NCBI GenBank assembly: GCA_022821965.1
Contig: JAJECN010000021.1
Span: forward strand, 1-62,527
Origin: Candidatus Poribacteria bacterium
GTDB lineage: Bacteria; Poribacteria; WGA-4E; WGA-3G
DNA length: 62,527 nucleotides
Direction of reading: 5' to 3'
The notes under the pieces were generated by a model. The model saw nothing but the letters and a program-made list of their open reading frames with translations. It searched no databases and had not been told where the DNA came from. Both the position numbers and the translations under genes were made by a program. Below, piece by piece: positions 16,997 to 25,448 of the stretch (position 1 is its first letter; the number at the start of each line of letters is the position of its first letter).

Positions 16997-18157
16997 ATGT
17001 ACGCGACAAAACCAAAACACCAACGACTAATAATCGGACTCATCACCTTACTTTTCTATGCAGTTCCGTCAGGCTTCACAAACGAGAATGTCCTACAGAT
17101 GCTTGAAAAGGATTTTCAGAAGGTCGTTACTAATGCCCGCCCTGTTGTTGTGAAAGTGGTCGCAACACAAGTGATGCCAATGCCACTTTCATCGAAAACG
17201 AAGGAACTGGCATTTACACGCCAAAACATCGGCTCCGGTATTGTCATCGACGACGCTGGACACATCGTGACAACTACATTTGAGATGGAGACTCTGAGTA
17301 AGATCGAGGTTATCTTTAAAAATAGAATAGTTTCTCCAGCAAAATTGATCGGCATTGATACACTCACTGATATTGCGGTTCTTCAGGTTGCAGAGCCATG
17401 GATTGAACGCAGATCTTCAAGGAATGCTACCAAAGCTGTAGCAGCTGACGAGTGGATCGAACTCAAGAAGCCTCAACCTCTCAAATGGGGTGATTCCTCA
17501 AAAATTGATACCGGTTCTTGGGTTGTGACAATAGGAAGCTCCTACGGAAATAGTCCAATTGTTTCCTTCGGAATTGTCGGCGGTTGGGATACATTGCCGA
17601 ACCAACTGTGCGGAGACTTAATTAAAATCAACGCAGCGGTTACACCCGGCAACAGCGGCGGGGCAGTCGTAAACACATCAGGAGAGGTTGTCGGAATGAT
17701 TTTTGCGGTCCTGACAGATCCAACGAACGCCAATTCACCAGCCGATGTGTTATTCGAGAAACGGGACAACATAGATATCAGACAATTTCTCGTTCAACCA
17801 CCCGTATTAGGAATCCATAACCAAGAAATCACCTTTGCTATGCCAATAGAGACAGTGAGTGCTGTTGCTAAAGAAATTATAGAACATGGAAAGGTAGCAC
17901 GCGGTTGGCTTGGTGTTGAGGTTGATGTCGGTGACCTTGGTGTCTTTGTTACAGGTGTGATTGAAAACAGCCCCGCGCACAAAGGTGGACTTCTGCAGGA
18001 TGATCTTATCCTCGAATTTAACAAAGTCCGTGTACACTCTTACGCCGAGTTGTTAAGATGCGTTGTGAGTAAGCGACCCAATACGAAGGTCCAGCTTAAA
18101 ATCGGTAGGAATGGAACTGAACAATATTCTACGGTAATCTTAGGTGAAAAACCTTAA
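16997..18157 (+). CDS. HtrA/DegP-like trypsin-PDZ protein lacking the catalytic histidine
   Basis: The N-terminus has a signal peptide (about 1-28). A trypsin-like domain spans about 45-240 with the catalytic Asp (DTLTDIAVLQ, D125) and Ser (TPGNSGGAVVN, S220). The histidine site, normally in a TNxHV motif, reads GHIVTTTFEMET, with Phe95 in its place. A PDZ domain covers about 290-386 (RGWLGVEV, then SPAHKGGLLQDDLILEFN). The chain could be a chaperone or peptide sensor rather than a protease, unless another His substitutes. It follows the ECF/anti-sigma pair after 176 bases, where a real protease is usual. Its stop overlaps the stop of the convergent phospholipase gene by 3 bases. Confidence 0.88.
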   Translation: MYATKPKHQRLIIGLITLLFYAVPSGFTNENVLQMLEKDFQKVVTNARPVVVKVVATQVMPMPLSSKTKELAFTRQNIGSGIVIDDAGHIVTTTFEMETLSKIEVIFKNRIVSPAKLIGIDTLTDIAVLQVAEPWIERRSSRNATKAVAADEWIELKKPQPLKWGDSSKIDTGSWVVTIGSSYGNSPIVSFGIVGGWDTLPNQLCGDLIKINAAVTPGNSGGAVVNTSGEVVGMIFAVLTDPTNANSPADVLFEKRDNIDIRQFLVQPPVLGIHNQEITFAMPIETVSAVAKEIIEHGKVARGWLGVEVDVGDLGVFVTGVIENSPAHKGGLLQDDLILEFNKVRVHSYAELLRCVVSKRPNTKVQLKIGRNGTEQYSTVILGEKP

Positions 18158-19236
18158 CGCGCGACTCGATCAAACTCAACGAGGTATGCTTGCGCGATAT
18201 CAGGGTTTCCTTTGATAATCAATAAATTTTCGCTATTATGCTCTTCAGCGTTTTTTGAGAAATTATAGGAACCCGTAATCACAGTCTCCTCATCAATAAC
18301 AATCACCTTGTGGTGCATGGCTCCCGGATTTCCATCCTGAACCACCCGCAAACCTGCTGCCCTCATCTGTTTATATCGGGAGTATTTGTTATTAACCCGC
18401 CGCTCCTCAAACACCCCCCGGACTGCAACGCCAGATTCAAAACGGTCTTGCATTGCACTGCTGAGTGTATCCTGCGTGAACGAAAATGCCATAAAATGAA
18501 TCGATTTCTTGGCAGATCCAATTTCCTTCAAAAGCAGCGAGATAATGTCATTCTCTGGTGAGAAATAGGTGGAAATCTGCGTTCCATCGCTCAGCACTAC
18601 TTCGGGATACACAACAAGCGCACCAGAAGATTTCTCAGCTCGCATCTGAAGAAACAACTCTCGAAACTCCTGTGTGAAGTTATACGCCAGTGGTACGGAA
18701 TCAATAAATATAACGTTATTGTTGTTCCTGTACGCGCCGTTATAGGTCGTGTTATAGGAACCTGTCCAGACGTATCGTTCATCAATCACAATAAACTTGT
18801 GATGCATAGACCCCTCTCGTCCATCATCGTCAACCACTGGTATGTCTACATCCTGTAAGCGTTTAACGGCTGTTTCTTTCACATAATCGGTTTCTGTGAC
18901 GACACGAACAAGGACACCACGACGATGTGCTTCGATTAAGGCATCGGCTATCGGGGCGGAATTCAAGTGGTAGAGCGCGGCATCAATCCGAGACGCAGCG
19001 GTCGCAAGTCTGGTAACAAGCTGTTTCTCAAGGGAGTAGCGATTTTCATTGGCACCAACTTCGCTGAAGTAAACATCCCACGCGCCTCCAACCGTCGCTG
19101 TGGATGTGCTGCTGTAATATCGGATGCCGAAGCCAGCCACAACAGCGCAACATAAAATGAGAAGGAAGGGTATAAATTTAGAACTTCTATTCTTGGATGC
19201 TGTATTAGCCACACGCGCATCCAAATCATTTTGCAT
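18154..19236 (-). CDS. Membrane-anchored phospholipase D-family protein
   Basis: ATG at 19236 has a GGGGGGA 8 bases upstream and is preferred to the TTG at 19254. The 360-residue protein has one N-terminal transmembrane helix (FIPFLLILCCAVVAGFGI) and two HKD motifs, MHHKFIVIDERYVWTGSYN and MHHKVIVIDEETVITGSYN. Both have the H-x-K-x4-D residues and the following GSYN. Two HKD halves form one active site in this family, which includes phospholipases, Nuc-type nucleases and cardiolipin synthase-like enzymes. The domain is predicted to lie outside the membrane. Substrate is unknown. It converges on the HtrA-like gene. Confidence 0.88.
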   Translation of the reverse strand: MQNDLDARVANTASKNRSSKFIPFLLILCCAVVAGFGIRYYSSTSTATVGGAWDVYFSEVGANENRYSLEKQLVTRLATAASRIDAALYHLNSAPIADALIEAHRRGVLVRVVTETDYVKETAVKRLQDVDIPVVDDDGREGSMHHKFIVIDERYVWTGSYNTTYNGAYRNNNNVIFIDSVPLAYNFTQEFRELFLQMRAEKSSGALVVYPEVVLSDGTQISTYFSPENDIISLLLKEIGSAKKSIHFMAFSFTQDTLSSAMQDRFESGVAVRGVFEERRVNNKYSRYKQMRAAGLRVVQDGNPGAMHHKVIVIDEETVITGSYNFSKNAEEHNSENLLIIKGNPDIAQAYLVEFDRVAR

Positions 19237-19292
19237 ATCTGCGTCCCCCCACAATAGTGAGCCAAAGCACCCCTAAGCGTCTATCGTTACAA

Positions 19293-20183
19293 TTAAACCC
19301 CCCATCGCTCTCGTGACTCTTCCAAGGATTCGATCTTCGCTCCCTGCTGTTTCCATGCGTAATGCCCCTTCGGTTTTTCGCCAACCCAGCGTTCGTCAAT
19401 AGGTTCCGCAGCAAGCTGATAGCGTGTATCCGCTGTTATGCGAATTTTATTAGAGGTATTGACGAGCGAGGCATGCATCAGGAACATACTGAAGATGATA
19501 ACATCGCCTGTCGAAAATGTTGTCGTCGCCCAACGCCCGCCAAATTTCTCAATGACTTCAAGCGGTTTATCGCTAAAATGCCCCTCAATCAGGTCCCGGT
19601 CTACATCTGAGGTGCCATAGGTAGCGCGCACCTTTTCAAATTGGTTAGAACCGAGACAAAAAACAATAGGTCCCATATCCAGCGATACATCTCCAAAGGG
19701 GGTCCAACAGGAATAGAGATTCTGTGTACCTCTGCCCATAAAGACGATATCATAATGAATCGGGGAACCTGAACCTGGTCCTGCCGTGCGGAGCCATTTG
19801 AAATCGAACGTCGCTGCCTCGCCACCGAGGAACCGCTTGAAAAAGTCCATTATAGGTTCACCTTCAACGACAGCTTTGAATGCTGGCATCTGCGTCAACA
19901 CCTTATTGCCCATTGAACCAGTTGACGTGGGTTCCGGGTATCCCAGATTGAAGATGCCGTCCATCAACTCCGTATTCGGTGCGAGCATTCCTTTTACTTC
20001 GAGTTTCTCAAGAATCTGTCGCCGCGCCGTGAGGACCGAGTCCTTGTCATGTAGTCCGCGAATCAACAGGTAACCATCCGTTGCCATGCGTTCTTTCAAT
20101 GCTTTCGGGTTGTCAAGAATGTCGTTACTCTCGCGCAAATCGGTGCTGACTTCTACTTCTTGATGCAAAAAAGGGAGTTTCAT
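19293..20183 (-). CDS. Phytanoyl-CoA dioxygenase (PhyH) family oxygenase
   Basis: This 296-residue protein has the 2-oxoglutarate/iron dioxygenase pattern: IHYDIVF gives the HxD iron ligands, MHASLVN the distal His, and RITADTRYQ the Arg that binds 2-oxoglutarate. Length is typical of bacterial PhyH proteins. Such enzymes hydroxylate small organic substrates in the cytoplasm; the substrate cannot be read from sequence. No strong ribosome binding site precedes the ATG at 20183. It is followed by the phospholipase gene on the same strand after 56 bases. Confidence 0.88.
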   Translation of the reverse strand: MKLPFLHQEVEVSTDLRESNDILDNPKALKERMATDGYLLIRGLHDKDSVLTARRQILEKLEVKGMLAPNTELMDGIFNLGYPEPTSTGSMGNKVLTQMPAFKAVVEGEPIMDFFKRFLGGEAATFDFKWLRTAGPGSGSPIHYDIVFMGRGTQNLYSCWTPFGDVSLDMGPIVFCLGSNQFEKVRATYGTSDVDRDLIEGHFSDKPLEVIEKFGGRWATTTFSTGDVIIFSMFLMHASLVNTSNKIRITADTRYQLAAEPIDERWVGEKPKGHYAWKQQGAKIESLEESRERWGV

Positions 20184-20215
20184 TTTTTTACTGTTCCTTG
20201 CGGCTTGTTTAGCCC

Positions 20216-20440
20216 TGTAGGTTGGGTTGAGCGGTAAAAACTCAGAACTCTTGTGTTGCTATGAAACTGCGGTTTGCGAATACGCATTTCCCACAAATAG
20301 ATAGAGCGAAACCCAACAAACTTACCCTCGCAGAAAAACAGCGTTGGGTTTCTCTCGGGCTTTGGGGCGTTCACAGAACTCCCTGATGCCGAAGTTGATT
20401 GCCTATGGCGAATTTTTTCAGAGGCATTCGTTCAACCCAA
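20216..20440. repeat. Two head-to-head copies of a TGTAGGTTGGGTT repeat
   Basis: TGTAGGTTGGGTTGAGCG at 20216 pairs with AACCCAAC at 20310-20317. A second unit in the opposite orientation begins with GTTGGGTTTC near 20343 and ends with TTCAACCCAA at 20431-20440. A related unit lies at 56826-56930. The span fills the intergenic region between the PhyH and SUMF1-sialidase genes. No coding capacity was seen. Confidence 0.55.
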
Positions 20441-20477
20441 ACTATAGCGTGGATACTATCGGTTTTTAGATGCTTAT

Positions 20478-22505
20478 CTAAATTTTTGATGGTGGTAATT
20501 CTTGCAACCACGCAAGATTAAATCGATAGTGTTGACGGCTGCTAATCAGATGAATCACACCGTTTTGACCTTGGCAAACAGCGAGATAACCCCCCGGTTC
20601 AGCACTATTTAGTCCCATGGTAAAGGATCGACCGTCCATCGTTTCGATCTCTCGGTCTGCACCATCGTCTGTGATTAGACGAATATGTTCCCACGTCTCG
20701 CCATCGTCATAAGACAACGCCCCAAAGAGTCCAGTGACGAGGCGTTCATTTCCGGAGGCATCAACAATCGGCATCGGGGTCTGTTCCCTCCGTTCCCCAG
20801 TGAAAGACGCGAGGAAAATCGGTCCCTCTTGAAGCCGCAGTAAGACACACCGCTGCCCACCAGAAACCACTGGAAATGGACTCGCGCTGTAATGCCACGT
20901 CTTACCGCCATCCTCAGAGAGGCTTTTCGGCATTCGTTCATTAATCGTATCGCCTCTGCCGTAAGCCATTAGCCTTCCATCCGTGAGTTCAACCACGGCC
21001 GCGTGAATACCAGCGATCCATCCACCCTGTTTGCCATCTGCAAATTCAGGGATAGGTTGCCCCGCACCCGGATCGTACCACGTTTCTCCATCATCATCGC
21101 TGAGCCATATTGCGGTGCCGCCGTTTCCACCAGTCACAGCATCGCAGGCAAGGAGTATAGAGCCGTTCTGTCTTCGGAAAACCGAGGCAATCGGCATGTG
21201 TCGGAGACGATGCTCCGGCGAAATAAAGCGAGGTTTCGACCAAGTCGCACCATTATCATCGGAGTGACGCAGCACCAACGCTAAGGGACCCCATGTCGCA
21301 GCAGCCGAGAGTCCATTGAAATGGTAAATCCGTCCATTTTCATTTCGCCACAGAGAAGTAGCATGATTGTTCCGGTCAGGCGGACCCCAGAAGGGTTCCG
21401 CAGGGTCCCATTCGGTTCCACCAAATCGCAACCGACTCGCGGCAAGTGTCAATTCGCGTCCCCGTTCTGTCACGCATGAATACCACGCCGCGAACATATC
21501 TCCGTTCGGGCATTCAGTAATCGCTGGGACGTGGTTATGCGCTGAAAAAAGCGGTCCATTTGAACCTTCTGGAATTTTAACGAACGTCAGCGGTTCCGCA
21601 AAATAGGGTGTCTCCGGTGCGGGTGCACTTGCAGGTTCCTGTTTGACCTCACGCCCCCATAATACTATCTTCGGTGCAGGCGTAGGCGATGTCTGGGGCA
21701 TTTCACCACAGATGACACGAAACCCGATGTACCAGTGCTTATCCTCAGGCACAGCCCCCATCCGATTGGCAGAACGCAGATAACACAGCAATGTCGAATG
21801 GCTACCACCGCGCGTAACGCGATATAAGCCTTCTTCTCTACCCACGGGATCAACTTGTGAATCTGGTTCGTAGGTCCCATACCAATCCCGGCACCACTCT
21901 TCTACGTTCCCATGCATATCGTAGACCTCCCATGCGTTCGGTGTCGTGCGTCCGACATGCAAAGGCACAATTTCTTCCGAACCGCGACCTCGCCCTCCAT
22001 CAGGATACCAACTCTCGCCAACATTCTTATGGAATTCGGAAGGCAATGTATCCCCTGTGTGGAAATGGGTTGTCGTTCCTGCTCGGCACACGTATTCCCA
22101 TTCTGCTTCGGTCGGCAAGCGATAAGGGAGTCCCTCTTTTTCGGAGAGCCATTCACAGAAGCGCGTCGCATCGTGCCAATCCACAAAGACAACCGCCTCG
22201 TCATCTTCCAGCGAAAAACCGACGCTTTGAAGGCTGCTTAACTCACGATGTGTTGGATCAAATGCCTCATACTGCTGGTTGGTAACTTGAAAAATGCCAA
22301 TATAGAACGGCGTGGTAAGCGTTACCTGATGCACCGGTCGTTCATCCCAATCGCCATCACGAAGGTGTGTTCTGTTACTCCCTATTAATTCATCCGACAG
22401 GGCGGCATTCTCTGAACCCATCGTAAAGGTGCCGGGTTCAATTCTAACGAACTGCATCCCTATCGAATTCGTATATGTATGTCCTTCAATCGTCAATTTT
22501 TCCAT
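20478..22505 (-). CDS. SUMF1 (FGE-like) domain fused to a BNR sialidase-like propeller
   Basis: Residues about 10-270 are a SUMF1/formylglycine-generating enzyme-type domain (MQFVRIEPGTFTMGSE, LPTEAEWEYVCRAG, VEEWCRDWYG, GFRVICGE). After a Pro/Ala-rich linker, residues about 305-675 match exo-sialidase/BNR proteins, with Asp boxes SDDNGATWSKP, SDDDGETWYDP, SEDGGKTWH and SYDDGETWE. No signal peptide is seen. The SUMF1 part has only one Cys (LLCYLRSANR) where true sulfatase-activating enzymes have a pair, so the formylglycine function is doubtful; it may bind or modify a sugar substrate. GAAGGGA precedes the ATG. A MITE-like element lies just upstream. Confidence 0.88.
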   Translation of the reverse strand: MEKLTIEGHTYTNSIGMQFVRIEPGTFTMGSENAALSDELIGSNRTHLRDGDWDERPVHQVTLTTPFYIGIFQVTNQQYEAFDPTHRELSSLQSVGFSLEDDEAVVFVDWHDATRFCEWLSEKEGLPYRLPTEAEWEYVCRAGTTTHFHTGDTLPSEFHKNVGESWYPDGGRGRGSEEIVPLHVGRTTPNAWEVYDMHGNVEEWCRDWYGTYEPDSQVDPVGREEGLYRVTRGGSHSTLLCYLRSANRMGAVPEDKHWYIGFRVICGEMPQTSPTPAPKIVLWGREVKQEPASAPAPETPYFAEPLTFVKIPEGSNGPLFSAHNHVPAITECPNGDMFAAWYSCVTERGRELTLAASRLRFGGTEWDPAEPFWGPPDRNNHATSLWRNENGRIYHFNGLSAAATWGPLALVLRHSDDNGATWSKPRFISPEHRLRHMPIASVFRRQNGSILLACDAVTGGNGGTAIWLSDDDGETWYDPGAGQPIPEFADGKQGGWIAGIHAAVVELTDGRLMAYGRGDTINERMPKSLSEDGGKTWHYSASPFPVVSGGQRCVLLRLQEGPIFLASFTGERREQTPMPIVDASGNERLVTGLFGALSYDDGETWEHIRLITDDGADREIETMDGRSFTMGLNSAEPGGYLAVCQGQNGVIHLISSRQHYRFNLAWLQELPPSKI

Positions 22506-22541
22506 AGTTTCCCTTCTTCATTGGTTTGTCAGCAGTGCCTA

Positions 22542-22657
22542 ATACCATTTCTGATTGAAATTGTAGCCTAAACTTTTAGTTTGTGTCCTTGTAGCATAGA
22601 CTGTTAGTCTGTGCACTCAGGTGCCGTTAATGCGATATAAATTTTTAGAAATGGTAT
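22542..22657. mobile_element. MITE-like element with ATACCATTTCT inverted ends
   Basis: ATACCATTTCT at 22542-22552 is repeated inverted as AGAAATGGTAT at 22647-22657. Inside are two similar imperfect hairpins, one reading GCATAGACT then AGTCTGTGC. The flanks suggest at most a TA duplication. A single end of the same type occurs at 3140-3152. It lies between divergent genes and has no coding capacity. Confidence 0.6.
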
Positions 22658-22766
22658 AAGTTGCAGATATAAGCGTCTGGAAGCTGCGCGCTATATTCAT
22701 GTATGCCAGCACTATTATAACAACGAATACGCTTTCCGTCAAGTTTCCGTGCCTTAATGAAAATCC

Positions 22767-22795
22767 TTGACTTTTTTTTTTCCTGTTGTTATCTT
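22767..22795 (+). promoter_or_regulatory. Possible upstream sigma-70 promoter
   Basis: TTGACT, a 17-base spacer rich in T, then TATCTT. It lies upstream of the stronger promoter at 22835 and could be a second start point for the LamG gene. Confidence 0.45.
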
Positions 22796-22834
22796 AAATT
22801 ATCGTATTAACCGTTTAGAAGTTTTCGATTTCTA

Positions 22835-22863
22835 TTGACATCAGAAAAAGTGTCGCTTATAAT
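22835..22863 (+). promoter_or_regulatory. Consensus sigma-70 promoter TTGACA-N17-TATAAT
   Basis: Both hexamers match the consensus exactly with the ideal 17-base spacing. Transcription would start near 22870, at the edge of the AGGAGGTGA site, giving a leader of about 15 bases before the TTG start at 22885. Confidence 0.8.
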
Positions 22864-22884
22864 TCTCTTTTAGGAGGTGATGCC

Positions 22885-23634
22885 TTGAAACAAAGTATTA
22901 TTTTCGGGTTGCTCTTTCTTATTCTAATAAGCGTTCCAGCGGTTTGTCAGGCACAAGAATTGGTATTACACCTTTCCTTTGATGCTTTAGAAGGAAAGGT
23001 CGCAAAAGACATGTCTGATTTCGGTAACGACGCAACCTTTAAAGGTTCACCGAAACTCATCGATGGCGTTTTTGGAAAGGCACTGGAGTTCGATGGAAAA
23101 ACCTCTGGACAAATTCCTGACCACGCGAGTCTTGATATTGTTGACGGAATTACCATCGAATTCTGGGCGATTGTTAAAGGCGGAGAGGCAATCCAGAGTG
23201 GTGTTGAAAAGGGAACCGCGTGGGTTTCCGGTCTGTATAACCTTGCCGCACTTTACAACGGCGGCACCATCCTACAATTCTTCGACCTACCAGAGGCGTG
23301 CAATGACGATAACATCGGTCCCAGCATTCAGGATGGAGACTGGCATTTTCTCGCTGGAACGTGGGATGGTAAAACGATCCTGCTTTATATTGACGGAGAA
23401 CTGGAAGCAGAGATGCCGTGTAAAGGTGAACTGAAACCGAACAATGATCCCCTTTTTATTGGTGCACGCGGCGGAAGTGGTCGTTTTCTTACGGGTGCCT
23501 TAGATGAAATTAAAATGTATAACTATGCCTTGACGAAAGAGGAGTTGCTCCAAGATATGGAATCACCTGTTGTGCTGCATGTTGACGCACAGGATAAATT
23601 GGCAACCGTCTGGGCACGCCTCAAAACTGACTAA
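22885..23634 (+). CDS. Secreted LamG-domain protein with C-terminal KLATVWARLK tag
   Basis: TTG at 22885 is the start because AGGAGGTGA ends 4 bases before it. The 249-residue product has a signal peptide (to about VCQAQE), then a concanavalin/LamG fold (LVLHLSFDALEG, FGKALEFDGKTSG, FWAIVKGGEA, WHFLAGTWDGK, LLYIDGELEAE, ALDEIKMYNYALT). Such domains bind glycans or act as spacers. The last residues, DKLATVWARLKTD, match a tag at the end of five other secreted proteins here. A consensus promoter precedes it, and a cyclophilin gene follows after 22 bases, so they are probably co-transcribed. Confidence 0.88.
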   Translation: MKQSIIFGLLFLILISVPAVCQAQELVLHLSFDALEGKVAKDMSDFGNDATFKGSPKLIDGVFGKALEFDGKTSGQIPDHASLDIVDGITIEFWAIVKGGEAIQSGVEKGTAWVSGLYNLAALYNGGTILQFFDLPEACNDDNIGPSIQDGDWHFLAGTWDGKTILLYIDGELEAEMPCKGELKPNNDPLFIGARGGSGRFLTGALDEIKMYNYALTKEELLQDMESPVVLHVDAQDKLATVWARLKTD

Positions 23635-23656
23635 CTGGTACATCAAAGGAGGTTTG

Positions 23657-24265
23657 ATGAAAGCGACACGTTATCCTTTGGCGCAGCTGACCAGCCAAAA
23701 CTTACTACATAAAAGTCCAATAGTTCTTCTTTTATTCCTAACCTTAATCGGCTGCGCGCTCCCTTTCGGGCGCCAACTAACGCCTGAAGATCAGACCGCA
23801 GTCGTCACAACTGACAAAGGCACTTTCGTGCTTGAGTTCTATCCCGATGCTGCCCCGGTAGCAGTGGACAATTTCATCAAGTTGATTAACCAGAAGTTTT
23901 ACGATGGCTTAACATTTCATCGGAAAGTTGATGCACCCGGCTTGAATATCATTCAAAGTGGGTGTCCAAAAGGCGATGGATCAGGAGGTCCCGGTTGGAC
24001 TATTATTGACGAATACACAAATCCGAATCAACGTCCACACGTCAGAGGCACTGTGGCGATGGCACGGGTGCCAGACACGCCGAATTCATCCGGGAGCCAA
24101 TTCTACATCTGCTTGAAACCCCAACCCCATCTTGACGGCAACTACACTACTTTCGGCGGTGTAATTCAAGGTATGGATGTCGTCGATCGCTTAGAGATAG
24201 GCGATGTCATGACAAAAATCCGATTGGAGGCGAAGTCAAAATATGTTAAGGCAACAGCAGAGTAA
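23657..24265 (+). CDS. Cyclophilin-type peptidyl-prolyl isomerase lipoprotein
   Basis: ATG at 23657 follows AAAGGAGG by 5 bases; a longer frame from 23570 overlaps the previous gene and lacks a site. The 202-residue protein has a lipoprotein signal ending LTLIGC, so it should be lipid-anchored. The cyclophilin core is complete: VVTTDKGTFVLEFYPDAAP, GLTFHRKV with the catalytic Arg, RGTVAMARV and SGSQFYICL. It would speed folding of exported proteins at prolines. The next gene, a second cyclophilin-like lipoprotein, overlaps its end by 23 bases. Confidence 0.92.
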   Translation: MKATRYPLAQLTSQNLLHKSPIVLLLFLTLIGCALPFGRQLTPEDQTAVVTTDKGTFVLEFYPDAAPVAVDNFIKLINQKFYDGLTFHRKVDAPGLNIIQSGCPKGDGSGGPGWTIIDEYTNPNQRPHVRGTVAMARVPDTPNSSGSQFYICLKPQPHLDGNYTTFGGVIQGMDVVDRLEIGDVMTKIRLEAKSKYVKATAE

Positions 24266-24845
24266 ACAACATCGGCAGTTCGCATCCGCAGCATTCTTGG
24301 TTTTAGCGACTCTATTCGCTACCTTCGTGCTGAGTTGCGCACAAGAAGAGCAGCAAGCCCCTGCGCCACGCGCACGTCGTGCTGGCACAGGTACTGCAAC
24401 AACCGCAGCGAAACCGCAAATTGATCCAGCGGCGGTGGTCGCCGTCATTGAAACGGCGAAAGGCACCATCGAATTTGAATTTCTTGCCGCTGAAGCACCA
24501 GAAACATCTAAGAACTTCATCAAAAACGCGCAAGTGATGTATTACAAAGGTGAGAAGTTTAATCGCGCAGAAGAACTCCTCATCCAAGCAGGTTCAAAAC
24601 TTGCTGCCGGAGATACACTACCCATTGAGAATGGTTCACAAGAGATGTCACGAGGGGTCGTCGCTATGGCAAAAGAAGAGGGAGCGAGCGTTTCTTATGC
24701 ATCTGAATTCTTTATCTGCCGAGGAGACGCGATCCTTGACAGTGATTACACCATTTTCGGAAACGTCATCAGTGGGATGGACGTGGTTGACAGCATCACA
24801 GTTGAGGATGTGATCACCAACATCACCATTCGGGATAAGGAATAG
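24243..24845 (+). CDS. Degenerate cyclophilin-like lipoprotein
   Basis: The ATG at 24243 overlaps the previous gene by 23 bases, which suggests translational coupling. A lipobox ends FVLSC, followed by an Ala/Pro-rich linker. The cyclophilin fold is recognisable (VIETAKGTIEFEFLAAEAPE, NFIKNAQVMYYKGEKFNR, SRGVVAMAKEEG, FGNVISGMDVVDSI). The active site is altered: FNR replaces FHR, and SEFFI replaces the usual SQFF motif. It is probably a paralogue of its upstream neighbour with a binding or chaperone role rather than strong isomerase activity (inference). Confidence 0.85.
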   Translation: MLRQQQSKQHRQFASAAFLVLATLFATFVLSCAQEEQQAPAPRARRAGTGTATTAAKPQIDPAAVVAVIETAKGTIEFEFLAAEAPETSKNFIKNAQVMYYKGEKFNRAEELLIQAGSKLAAGDTLPIENGSQEMSRGVVAMAKEEGASVSYASEFFICRGDAILDSDYTIFGNVISGMDVVDSITVEDVITNITIRDKE

Positions 24846-24852
24846 CAGCAAC

Positions 24853-24887
24853 GATGTAACGATTGGTACAATGCCAATCGTTACATC
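24853..24887 (+). terminator. Perfect 14-bp hairpin after the cyclophilin pair
   Basis: GATGTAACGATTGG and its exact complement flank the 7-base loop TACAATG, 8 bases after the stop. There is no long U tract, so termination is likely but not certain. Confidence 0.65.
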
Positions 24888-24896
24888 TCACTCTAT

Positions 24897-24987
24897 TAGG
24901 ACTTACGCAGCCCCTCGCTGGCGAGGTTTTAAACCTCGCCAGCGGCGTGGCGGAGGTAAGTAGTTATCAGACAAGTGGTAAGTCCTA
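24897..24987. mobile_element. 91-bp MITE with TAGGACTTACGCA end and TCTAT target duplication
   Basis: The left end TAGGACTTACGCA (24897-24909) is the same as in the element at 15481. The right end TGGTAAGTCCTA is a slightly diverged complement. The 5-base repeat TCTAT flanks it (24892-24896 and 24988-24992). Its interior is mostly the GCTGGCGAGG-family palindrome. Confidence 0.8.
24916..24944. repeat. GCTGGCGAGG-family palindrome (copy 2), inside a MITE
   Basis: Two 14-base arms (CGCTGGCGAGGTTT and complement) flank one central base. It forms the interior of the MITE at 24897-24987, which suggests that this palindrome can travel within such elements. Confidence 0.8.
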
Positions 24988-25012
24988 TCTATTATTTTAA
25001 ATGGAGGCATAT

Positions 25013-25384
25013 ATGGCATTAACAGTTATCCGTACGGCTCGTCCAAGCCCTGTTTGGCAGGAAAGTTACGTGCGTGTAGAAAAAGGACAGCGACTTATTA
25101 TTGACGCGGAAGGCGCGTGGTCACCAGATTTGCAAAATCGGACGGGATGGTGTGGTGCTGACGGTGTCCCGAAGACACCAGGCTCCGATGGTTACTTACT
25201 TCCCGGCACAAATATCGGCGCACTTATCGCCAAGATCGGAGATGTCGTTTTTGCTGTCGGCTCCCGTTATGACAACCCCGCCCCCGCCGACGGTGTTATC
25301 TTCCTCGCAATGAACGAAAATCCAAACAATAATAATCAAGCAGGGAGTTTGCTCGCACAAATCATTATCTTTGATGACGAGTAG
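25013..25384 (+). CDS. LecA/PA-IL-like carbohydrate-binding domain protein
   Basis: ATG at 25013 is chosen because GGAGG at 25003-25007 lies 5 bases upstream; the ATG at 25001 overlaps that site. The 123-residue protein resembles the PA-IL type galactose-binding fold: WQESYVRVEKGQRLIIDAEG, then IGALIAKIGDVVFAVG, VIFLAMNENPNNNN and GSLLAQIIIFDDE, where the Asn/Asp-rich loop may bind calcium and sugar. No signal peptide is seen, as in LecA itself. Ligand and location are not known. A MITE lies directly upstream. Confidence 0.7.
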   Translation: MALTVIRTARPSPVWQESYVRVEKGQRLIIDAEGAWSPDLQNRTGWCGADGVPKTPGSDGYLLPGTNIGALIAKIGDVVFAVGSRYDNPAPADGVIFLAMNENPNNNNQAGSLLAQIIIFDDE

Positions 25385-25448
25385 CGAACTTTTTGTACAA
25401 ACATCCGCTGCCTATATCTAAGGAAATCAAACTCAGGAGTAATATTAT

